Origin: Acidobacteriota bacterium
GTDB lineage: Bacteria; Acidobacteriota; Blastocatellia; RBC074
Assembly (NCBI GenBank): GCA_013140935.1
Contig: JABFSD010000791.1
Coordinates: 1 to 5,410 of the forward strand
Reading direction: 5' to 3'
Length of the DNA: 5,410 bases
Positions 1 to 4,690 of this stretch are shown here, piece after piece (the first letter of the stretch is position 1; the number at the start of each line of letters is the position of its first letter). The notes below the pieces were generated by a model. That model searched no databases and was not told the DNA's origin. It saw only the letters and a list, made by a program, of their open reading frames with translations. The position numbers were made by a program, and so were the translations under genes.

Positions 1-477
1 ATCGTGCTGGGCGTGAAAGAGGATATTGCTTACCGCATTCGTTATCAGGTTCGCTGTGATTCAAACTGGCAAGTGCGAAAAGTCGTCGTTACCTCGTTAG
101 CTGAAAAGGAGCAATCGATTGCTTTGACCTCCGACGGTTCGGGCAACTGGATGGACGAATCCGGCGCGGCAATTTACGATTTTAAAGACTGTTTGGACGT
201 AGATATTTCAGTAACTCCGTTTACCAATACGCTTCCGATTCGACGGTTAAGGCTTAATCGTGGTGCGTCTTCAGAAATAAAAGCCGTCTATGTCGCCGTT
301 CCTGAAATGCAATTGAGCGTCGAACGTCAGCGATACACTTTTATTGAATCAAATGGAGCAGGAAGCAAATATAAATTTGAGAGTTTGGACGGAGAATTTA
401 CGGCAATTATCTCGGTTGACGCAGACGGGATCGTAGCAGATTACCCAAACCTGTTCAGGCTCGTTTGGGCGAGTTGA
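1..477 (+). CDS. Putative glycolipid-binding family protein (PF06475-like), 5'-truncated by the window edge
   Basis: The frame is open from the first base to the TGA at 475-477, giving 158 codons. A GTG lies at position 4, but the family normally has a further N-terminal stretch, so I read this as the C-terminal part of a gene that starts upstream. Segments typical of the putative glycolipid-binding family (formerly DUF1089) are an early YRIRYQVRCD strand, DGSGNW, the hallmark TPFTNTLPIRRL (nt 214-249), QRYT, YKFES, and a closing VDADGIVADYPNLF. The known family fold is a single beta-rich domain proposed to bind a glycolipid from structural resemblance. The biochemical role is not established, and no catalytic residues can be assigned. 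No signal peptide is visible, but the N-terminus is missing. Two co-directional small genes follow, the first 78 bases downstream. Base composition is more AT-rich than that of the GH13 gene further on. The family call is from motif recall; the function is uncertain. Confidence 0.78.
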   Translation: MVLGVKEDIAYRIRYQVRCDSNWQVRKVVVTSLAEKEQSIALTSDGSGNWMDESGAAIYDFKDCLDVDISVTPFTNTLPIRRLRLNRGASSEIKAVYVAVPEMQLSVERQRYTFIESNGAGSKYKFESLDGEFTAIISVDADGIVADYPNLFRLVWAS

Positions 478-545
478 TTTTTTGGAGTTTGAACGAACGG
501 ATGCGGCGATGGCAAGACGCTTAGTTAAAGCACTAATTTAGCAAA

Positions 546-550
546 AGAGG
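546..550 (+). promoter_or_regulatory. Ribosome binding site of the SnoaL-like gene
   Basis: AGAGG lies five bases before the ATG at 556. It supports that start and shows that the truncated gene still has its translation signal. Confidence 0.6.
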
Positions 551-555
551 AAATA

Positions 556-894
556 ATGACAAATATAACTGGCAAAATATCGAATGAAGCTCAAGTCCGC
601 GAACTGATAAACGATTGGGAGAAGGCAACTCGCGAAGGCGACGACGACGCGGTTTTGTCCAATCACGCTGCCGATCTGTTGATCTTTGATGTCTTAGCTC
701 CGCTGCAATACAAGGGAGCCGACGAGTATCGAAAAAGCTGGGGAGAATGGCGACCGACGGATGAAGGTGAAGCACTTTTCGAGCTTCACGAACTAGGCAT
801 CACGGTGGGCGAAACGGTTGCCTTTGCCCACGGCTTGATTGAGTGCGGCAAAAAAACCAACCCCGATTGGGTGCGGGCGACTTTTTGTCTATAA
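556..894 (+). CDS. SnoaL-like / NTF2-fold domain protein, truncated by an in-frame TAA
   Basis: The ATG at 556 has a good AGAGG site and opens a 112-residue protein. Residues 8-98 follow the SnoaL/DUF4440 (ketosteroid-isomerase-like) pattern: an N-terminal helix ending WEKATREGDDDAVLSNHAAD, then the LLIFDVLAPLQYKGADEYRKSW strand and helix, FELHELGITVGETVAFAHGL, and WVRATFCL at the end. In relatives this last strand continues through a conserved (R/K)K..GKW...H.HVS.P segment. Here TAA (892-894) stops the frame exactly at that point, although the missing segment is encoded just after it in the same frame (895-960). The NTF2 cone would therefore lack its final strand and may not fold. Family members include isomerases, hydratases and orphan proteins, so no substrate can be named. 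The gene sits between the glycolipid-binding-like gene and the DinB-like gene, probably in one transcript. The short linker KKTNPD, where relatives are usually longer, is a second small oddity near a run of seven A (850-856). Confidence 0.72.
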   Translation: MTNITGKISNEAQVRELINDWEKATREGDDDAVLSNHAADLLIFDVLAPLQYKGADEYRKSWGEWRPTDEGEALFELHELGITVGETVAFAHGLIECGKKTNPDWVRATFCL

Positions 895-963
895 AAAACT
901 GCTGGCAAATGGATGATTACGCATCAGCACGTTTCAATGCCGGTTGGCAGAAAAGGCGCGTAA
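895..963 (+). pseudogene. Detached C-terminal tail of the SnoaL-like gene, downstream of the in-frame TAA
   Basis: Read in the frame of the gene at 556, the 22 codons after the TAA encode a tail beginning KTAGKWMITH and continuing QHVSMPVGRKGA, then TAA at 961-963. This matches the usual SnoaL-like C-terminus (GKW, H.HVS.P). With the TAA replaced by a sense codon the gene would be 135 residues, a normal family length. An AAA lysine codon would fit: the family usually has K or R there, and TAA is one base away. There is no separate start codon with a plausible ribosome site. The alternatives are a true nonsense mutation, a sequencing or assembly error, or stop-codon readthrough. Confidence 0.65.
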
Positions 964-990
964 AATCAATTGAACCCTATAAATTAAAAC

Positions 991-994
991 AGGA
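991..994 (+). promoter_or_regulatory. Ribosome binding site of the DinB-like gene
   Basis: AGGA lies five bases before the ATG at 1000, within the 36-base gap after the SnoaL-like tail. It fixes the start of the DinB-like protein. Confidence 0.6.
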
Positions 995-999
995 ATTTT

Positions 1000-1506
1000 A
1001 TGGAAAACAAATCAACCTTCGCTACCGAAATATTAAAAGAATTAGCCGCGGAAGCACCCGCCACTCGCAAATGTCTGGAAGTAATTCCCGCCGATTTATC
1101 CGAGTGGAAACCGCACGAAAAATCCATGAAGCTCGGCTATCTGACTTTGCTCGTGGCCGAAATCCCCAAATGGATTACGACCATGATCGAAAAATCCGAA
1201 CTGGATTTTGCAACGTACGAACATTTTCAGGCGAAAAATACGGCGGAGCTGGTTAAGCATTTTGATGAAAATATAGCGGGCGCGAAAAACGCTTTGCAAA
1301 ATGTCACTGAGGAAACATTGGCTGAATCGTTCGATCTGAAAAATCAGGGCCAGGTCGTTTACAGCGCTCCGAAAAAAGATTTTATCGGGCAGACGATCAA
1401 TCATCTCGTCCATCATCGCGGACAATTGACGGTGTTTATGCGGCTCAAAGATATTCCCGTGCCTTCGATTTACGGCCCTTCGGCAGATGACAAGGGAGGC
1501 TTTTAG
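1000..1506 (+). CDS. DinB-like four-helix-bundle protein (DinB/YfiT superfamily)
   Basis: This 168-residue protein has the length and layout of DinB/YfiT proteins: helix 1 (residues 5-28), a PHEKSMKLGYL segment (38-48) leading into helix 2, helix 3 (83-102), and a C-terminal helix with NHLVHHRGQLTVFMRL (134-149) followed by IPVPSIYGPSADD. Well-studied superfamily members are metal-dependent thiol S-transferases (bacillithiol, mycothiol) or damage-induced proteins of unknown activity. The metal is normally held by one histidine in helix 2 and an HxxxH pair in the last helix. The HxxxH pair is present (H135, H139; H138 lies between). The helix 2 ligand, expected near LGRLATHVAEIP, is Leu51 here (codon CTC, 1150-1152). 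Metal binding may therefore be altered, and the activity is unknown. The protein looks cytoplasmic, without a signal peptide. It ends 14 bases before the nearest possible GH13 start, with no evident terminator between them. Confidence 0.85.
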   Translation: MENKSTFATEILKELAAEAPATRKCLEVIPADLSEWKPHEKSMKLGYLTLLVAEIPKWITTMIEKSELDFATYEHFQAKNTAELVKHFDENIAGAKNALQNVTEETLAESFDLKNQGQVVYSAPKKDFIGQTINHLVHHRGQLTVFMRLKDIPVPSIYGPSADDKGGF

Positions 1507-1547
1507 TAACTTCGCCAACCTTGACTTACCTAAAGCCTGACACACGA

Positions 1548-3203
1548 ATGATTGAAGACCTCTGGTATAAAAACACGGTCATTTATAGCCTCGACCTTGA
1601 CACCTTCATGGACGCCAACGGCGACGGCATAGGCGATTTTGAAGGGTTGATGCGGCGACTCGATTACCTGCATTCGCTGGGCGTCGAGACGCTTTGGCTC
1701 GCGCCGTTTCAGCCTTCGCCGAACCGCGATAATGGCTATGACGTCAGCGATTATTACGGCGTAGACCCGCGTCATGGCTCAAGCGGCGATTTCGTAGAGT
1801 TCATGCATCAGGCCAACAAACGCGGCATCAAGGTGATTATTGATCTGGTTGTCAATCACACATCCAATCAGCATCCGTGGTTTCAAGCGGCGCGTCGCAG
1901 CCCTGACAATAAATTTCGTAACTGGTATGTCTGGTCGAAAGAGCGTCCGCCGGGTTGGAATCAAGGAATGATTTTCCCCGGCGTGCAAGAAGCCATTTGG
2001 ACCTATGACGAAGCGGCGGGCGAATATTACTTTCATCGCTTTTATGAATTCATGCCCGACCTCAACACCGATAATCCTGACGTGCGCACCGAGATTCGCC
2101 GCATTATGGGTTATTGGCTCGAACTCGGGGTGGCCGGCTTTCGCGTAGACGCCGCGCCCTTTCTCATCGAATCGCCGACGGCCGACGGCGAAGAATTCGC
2201 GCTGCGGTATGAATACTTGCTGGAGATGCGCAAGTTTCTGCAATGGCGGCGCGGCGATGCGATTCTGCTGGCCGAAGCCAACGTCGCGCCTGCTGAAAAT
2301 CTGAACTATTTCGGCGCAGACGGCGGCGGCATTCAGATGATGTTCAACTTTCACGTCAATCAGCGGCTGTTTTATACGCTGGCGACGGGTGAGGCTGCGC
2401 CGCTGATCAGCGCGCTCGAAGACACGCGCGACTTGCCGCCTGGCGCGCAGTGGGCCAACTTTTTGCGCAACCACGACGAGCTTGATCTGGGGCGCTTGAG
2501 CGACGAACAGCGCGCCGCTGTGCTGGCGCGGTTCGGGCCTGAAGCAAGCATGCAACTTTATGAGCGCGGCTTGCGCCGTCGCCTCGCGCCCATGCTGAAT
2601 GACCGACGCCTGCTTGAACTCGCTTACAGTTTGTTATTCGCCTTGCCGGGTACGCCGGTGATTCGCTATGGCGACGAAATCGGGATGGGCGAAGACTTGA
2701 AGCTCAACGAACGCGAATCGGTGCGCACGCCGATGCAATGGACGGATGAACGGCAGGCCGGGTTTTCTGCCGCGCCGATTACGATTCAACCGGTGATTGC
2801 CGAGGGCGAATACGGTTACGCGCAAGTCAACGTCGAAGCCCAGCGGCGCGACACTGATTCGCTGCTTAACTGGACGGCGCGCATGATTCGGTTGCGCAAG
2901 GAATGCCCTGAAATCGGCTGGGGTAGTTGGGAAATTCTGCCGGTTGATTCCGCCCAAGTGTTGGCGCTGCGTTATGACTGGCGCGGCAATTCGCTGGTGA
3001 CGATTCACAGCTTTGACGATCAACCCTGCGAAATCGAAATCAACCCGAATTGTTTGGGCGGAGCGCGGCTGATCAACTTAATCACCGAAGACGAAAGCCA
3101 GGCTGATGCGAAAGGTTGGCACCGCATTAGGCTCTCAGCTTATGGCTATCGCTGGTATCGCGTGGGGAGCCTGAATTACGCGTTGCGTAGTGAGAAGGTG
3201 TGA
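1548..3203 (+). CDS. GH13 alpha-amylase family enzyme, trehalose-synthase-like
   Basis: This 551-residue enzyme acts on alpha-glucosidic bonds. All GH13 conserved regions are present: region I DLVVNH (residues 99-104), region II GFRVDAAP (197-204, nucleophile D201), region III LLAEANV (acid/base E243) and region IV FLRNHDE (stabiliser D310). The N-terminus LWYKNTVIYSLDLDTFMDANGDGIGDF, followed by PFQPSPNRDNGYDVSDYYGVDP, resembles trehalose synthase (maltose to trehalose transglucosylation) and its relatives, as do GLRRRLAPML, LPGTPVIRYGDEIGMG and RTPMQW. A beta-sandwich domain C occupies roughly the last 90 residues. There is no signal peptide, so it should be cytoplasmic. I chose ATG 1548 because family members begin just before this LWYKN segment. 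A TTG at 1521 would add nine residues, and neither start has a well-placed SD; the GGAGG at 1496-1500 is too far away. The gene is much richer in GC than the three before it. A related glucosidase or amylase specificity cannot be excluded. No maltokinase domain is fused. Confidence 0.9.
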   Translation: MIEDLWYKNTVIYSLDLDTFMDANGDGIGDFEGLMRRLDYLHSLGVETLWLAPFQPSPNRDNGYDVSDYYGVDPRHGSSGDFVEFMHQANKRGIKVIIDLVVNHTSNQHPWFQAARRSPDNKFRNWYVWSKERPPGWNQGMIFPGVQEAIWTYDEAAGEYYFHRFYEFMPDLNTDNPDVRTEIRRIMGYWLELGVAGFRVDAAPFLIESPTADGEEFALRYEYLLEMRKFLQWRRGDAILLAEANVAPAENLNYFGADGGGIQMMFNFHVNQRLFYTLATGEAAPLISALEDTRDLPPGAQWANFLRNHDELDLGRLSDEQRAAVLARFGPEASMQLYERGLRRRLAPMLNDRRLLELAYSLLFALPGTPVIRYGDEIGMGEDLKLNERESVRTPMQWTDERQAGFSAAPITIQPVIAEGEYGYAQVNVEAQRRDTDSLLNWTARMIRLRKECPEIGWGSWEILPVDSAQVLALRYDWRGNSLVTIHSFDDQPCEIEINPNCLGGARLINLITEDESQADAKGWHRIRLSAYGYRWYRVGSLNYALRSEKV

Positions 3204-3221
3204 AACGTTTCAGGCTGTCGC

Positions 3222-3455
3222 TCAAACGTGGTCTTTGGCTTCAGTCACTCCCGCCTGACGCGCGCAATGAGCGCAGCAATAATAATTATAGTTCGCTTCA
3301 ATGCCGTGTCCGATGACGCGACAGCCGCAATGCGCACAAATCGGAGCCAGCGCATGAATCGCGCATTCAAAACTATCGAATGTATGAGACACGCCCGCTG
3401 CGATTACCTCAAAAGCTAAATGATAGTCGTTCCCGCAAACTTCACATTGACCCAT
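3222..3455 (-). CDS. Small cysteine-rich zinc-ribbon-like protein
   Basis: This 77-residue protein has nine cysteines grouped as CEVC (C4, C7), FECA (C31), CAHCGC (C40, C43, C45) and CCAHC (C60, C61, C64), with histidines at 24, 34, 42, 50 and 63. The pairs suggest two zinc-binding knuckles. The pattern CxxCGNxY, FEV, HTFDSFECAIHALAP, HCGCRVIGHG and CCAHCA is, as far as I recall, shared by small uncharacterised bacterial proteins. It could be a metal-binding or metallothionein-like protein, or a zinc-ribbon adaptor; no function is established. The upstream GTG at 3464 would add three residues, but AAGGAG (3464-3469) overlaps that GTG and sits eight bases before the ATG at 3455, so the ATG is the start. 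The gene converges on the GH13 gene with only 18 bases between the stop codons. It lies 137 bases downstream of the DUF4397 gene on the same strand, behind two hairpins. Confidence 0.75.
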   Translation of the reverse strand: MGQCEVCGNDYHLAFEVIAAGVSHTFDSFECAIHALAPICAHCGCRVIGHGIEANYNYYCCAHCARQAGVTEAKDHV

Positions 3456-3463
3456 AACATTCA

Positions 3464-3469
3464 CTCCTT
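3464..3469 (-). promoter_or_regulatory. Start-deciding ribosome binding site of the cysteine-rich protein gene
   Basis: AAGGAG on the - strand ends eight bases before the ATG at 3455. It overlaps the alternative GTG start at 3464, which could not use it. This makes the protein 77 rather than 80 residues. Confidence 0.75.
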
Positions 3470-3485
3470 AATTTGATGTTGCCAT

Positions 3486-3530
3486 GAGGGCGCGCGTGAC
3501 CCGCCCTGAAATCAGATCACGCACGCCCTC
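3486..3530. other. Long imperfect hairpin in the leader of the cysteine-rich protein gene
   Basis: Arms 3486-3499 and 3517-3530 pair at 13 of 14 positions (one C-A mismatch at 3493/3523) around a 17-base loop. Read on the + strand it is followed five bases later by TTTT (3536-3539), so it could be a weak terminator for + strand transcripts from the GH13 gene. Read on the - strand it lies in the probable 5' leader of the cysteine-rich protein, 16 bases before its ribosome site. An alternative shorter stem pairs AGGGCG (3487-3492) with CGCCCT (3502-3507). Confidence 0.55.
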
Positions 3531-3536
3531 TGGGCT

Positions 3537-3581
3537 TTTACGCCTGCAACCTTAAGGGCGCGAGCAAGGTTGCGGCGTAAA
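3537..3581 (-). terminator. Strong hairpin after the DUF4397 gene, probable transcript end or 3' stabiliser
   Basis: Arms 3537-3553 and 3566-3581 form 16 base pairs with one bulged T (3545) around a 12-base loop. The hairpin begins 11 bases after the DUF4397 stop codon. On the - strand no run of T follows it, so it is not a textbook intrinsic terminator. It could still terminate inefficiently or protect the 3' end, leaving the cysteine-rich gene partly co-transcribed. Confidence 0.45.
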
Positions 3582-3592
3582 GCTTATGCCGC

Positions 3593-4393
3593 CTAGCGCA
3601 TCGCGGCGGGTGTCGGACGCGCGTCATTCATCATTCCATCGAGCTTGTCGTCTATCTTGATGGCTTCGAGTTTGGGCGTGCCTTTGGCCTTGCCTGCGAC
3701 GACAATCGTGTAAAGGTGGCCGGCCTCAAAACTCACATTCGGAATCGTGAGTGCCACGGTCTTGGCACCTTGCGGACGCACTTCGAGCGTCACCGTCATG
3801 GGATCAACGTCGCTGTAATTGGTGACCGCCTGCGGATTGACGCCGCTGAACAGCGAACTGGTTTGCCCTTTCACGAATACATCCACTTCGCCTGCGTCGG
3901 GCGAGGCGTGTACGACCCGCACGTTGGCTTTGCCGGCGGCGGTCGGTGTCAGTTTGTCAGACACGACATGCAACGTCGCTTTACCGTCGGTCGCGGGCAT
4001 GGCAATCGCGGTGTAATGCTTGCCGCCGCTGATGCCTTCATCGTTTTGCGCAAAGGGTTGCGCGCCGTCTTTGCCGGCGCGCTTGATGGCAAACATGCTT
4101 TGGTTGTCAGGGATTTCTTTATAAGGCGTCACCGATCGGTAAGCGACCTTGTCGAATTCCTTAGCCGTGCCGACGAAACCGTCCACTTCAGCAAAACTCG
4201 GCAATACGTGAATGAAGCGCACCAGCGATTTGTCGCGCTGTTCGACTTCTTTAGCGGGCGGAGCCGTTGAGGCCCCTTTGTCCGTTGTGGTCGTAACGGG
4301 TTCAGTACGCGCCGATTCAGACGTACATGCTGCTGATAGTGCCAGCGTTATTAAGGCAAACCCGAGTGAAATAATTTTCTGATTGAATCTCAT
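3593..4393 (-). CDS. DUF4397 two-repeat envelope lipoprotein
   Basis: This 266-residue exported protein starts at ATG 4393, chosen because GAGGAG (4401-4406) lies seven bases upstream and a signal peptide begins there directly. The longer frame back to 4477 adds a basic, non-signal stretch and has no such site. Residues 1-22 are a signal peptide (RFNQK, then a hydrophobic core) ending LSAAC. Cys23 is the likely lipidation site, although Ser rather than Leu stands at -3, so the lipobox is imperfect. A Thr/Pro/Ala-rich linker (24-52) follows, then two DUF4397 repeats. Repeat 1 (about 56-147) has VRFIHVLPSFAEVDGFV and is divergent. Repeat 2 (about 156-248) has the canonical VRVVHASPDAGEVDVFV, LFSGV, TVTLEVRPQGAKT and HLYTIVVAG. 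DUF4397 domains are beta-sandwich modules of unknown function in secreted bacterial proteins. The tail (249-266) is polar and rich in Met, Pro and Ala. The gene diverges from the BON gene across 297 bases. Confidence 0.88.
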   Translation of the reverse strand: MRFNQKIISLGFALITLALSAACTSESARTEPVTTTTDKGASTAPPAKEVEQRDKSLVRFIHVLPSFAEVDGFVGTAKEFDKVAYRSVTPYKEIPDNQSMFAIKRAGKDGAQPFAQNDEGISGGKHYTAIAMPATDGKATLHVVSDKLTPTAAGKANVRVVHASPDAGEVDVFVKGQTSSLFSGVNPQAVTNYSDVDPMTVTLEVRPQGAKTVALTIPNVSFEAGHLYTIVVAGKAKGTPKLEAIKIDDKLDGMMNDARPTPAAMR

Positions 4394-4400
4394 AAGCCTT

Positions 4401-4406
4401 CTCCTC
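4401..4406 (-). promoter_or_regulatory. Ribosome binding site of the DUF4397 lipoprotein gene
   Basis: GAGGAG on the - strand, with its core seven bases before the ATG at 4393, selects that codon over in-frame starts further upstream and places the signal peptide at the N-terminus. Confidence 0.7.
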
Positions 4407-4602
4407 TTGATTCGTTTTTTGACTGCGAGCCGGTCGGTTGTACCTCCATCGAACACGTTGTTAGCAGAACCGTACACTGTGACCTAACCCGCGACACTCT
4501 GTCAGCGCGTTCAACCTTGCAGCCGCTCGCGCATCCTTTCTTCAACCATCACTTGGCAATCACTACGCCAGAAAAAAACCATAAAAAAGAGATTTTTGGT
4601 TT

Positions 4603-4623
4603 AGGAGTATGGTTCTCCTTTTT
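4603..4623 (+). other. Short stem-loop AGGAG/CTCCT followed by a T run in the BON leader
   Basis: AGGAG (4603-4607) can pair with CTCCT (4615-4619) around a seven-base loop, followed by a run of T through 4623. A five-pair stem is weak for a terminator. It could be an attenuator or chance. The CTCCT element is complementary to the SD site of the BON gene downstream. Confidence 0.3.
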
Positions 4624-4639
4624 GGCGCGCCGTTTGCTG

Positions 4640-4669
4640 AAGTGAATTTTCGGAGGAAGAAATTCACTT
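4640..4669 (+). other. Perfect 10-bp hairpin with SD-like loop upstream of the BON gene
   Basis: AAGTGAATTT (4640-4649) and AAATTCACTT (4660-4669) pair perfectly around a ten-base purine-rich loop containing GGAGGAAG (4652-4659). It lies seven bases before the real ribosome site, so in RNA it would sit in the 5' leader and display a second ribosome-binding-like sequence in the loop. As DNA it could instead be an operator for a dimeric regulator. Confidence 0.55.
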
Positions 4670-4676
4670 AACGTTT

Positions 4677-4681
4677 AGGAG
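4677..4681 (+). promoter_or_regulatory. Ribosome binding site of the BON-domain gene
   Basis: AGGAG lies nine bases before the ATG at 4691, separated by an A-rich spacer. It is part of a nonamer also present at 4599-4607. Confidence 0.65.
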
Positions 4682-4690
4682 CAAAAAAAT

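Larger units (their letters stand above)
4394..4690. other. Divergent intergenic region between the DUF4397 and BON genes
   Basis: These 297 bases must carry the promoters of both divergent genes. I could not identify a convincing -35/-10 pair on either strand. The half near the BON gene is AT-rich, with A/T tracts at 4572-4597 that may bend DNA or assist a promoter. It also holds a short hairpin with a following T run (4603-4623), a perfect 10-bp hairpin (4640-4669), and two copies of the nonamer GTTTAGGAG (4599-4607, 4673-4681). The half near the DUF4397 gene shows nothing clear apart from its ribosome site. Confidence 0.6.

Noticed and set aside
478..555. A small gene or promoter in the gap after the first gene
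   Set aside because: Only the ribosome site at its end is recognisable; there is no credible frame and no clear -35/-10 pair.
843..1256. A + strand frame bridging the SnoaL-like and DinB-like genes, which could suggest a frameshifted fusion
   Set aside because: Its translation (rich in Arg, Asn and Ser) matches neither family. The SnoaL tail continues in the original frame after the TAA, and the DinB gene has its own ribosome site.
1779..2555. A 258-codon open frame on the - strand opposite the GH13 gene
   Set aside because: It lies wholly inside the well-conserved GH13 frame, has no recognisable domain and is explained by GC-biased codon use in the sense gene.
3204..3221. A bidirectional terminator between the convergent GH13 and cysteine-rich genes
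   Set aside because: The 18-base gap contains no stem-loop; the nearby 12-bp palindrome at 3201-3212 has no loop and no following T run.
3716..4270. A 184-codon + strand frame opposite the DUF4397 gene
   Set aside because: The - strand frame has a signal peptide, ribosome site and conserved repeats; this one has none and looks like an antisense shadow.
4096..4393. Possible extra membrane or secretion elements in the DUF4397 N-terminal half
   Set aside because: Only the signal peptide at residues 1-22 is hydrophobic enough; the rest is linker and beta-rich repeat.
4393..4477. A longer N-terminus for the DUF4397 protein starting at 4477
   Set aside because: It would put 28 mostly basic residues before a clear signal peptide and lacks the SD site that precedes the ATG at 4393.
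4553..4585. TTGGCA followed by CATAAA as a promoter for the BON gene
   Set aside because: The spacing is about 21 bases, too long for a standard sigma-70 promoter, and at the proper 17-base spacing the hexamer is poor.
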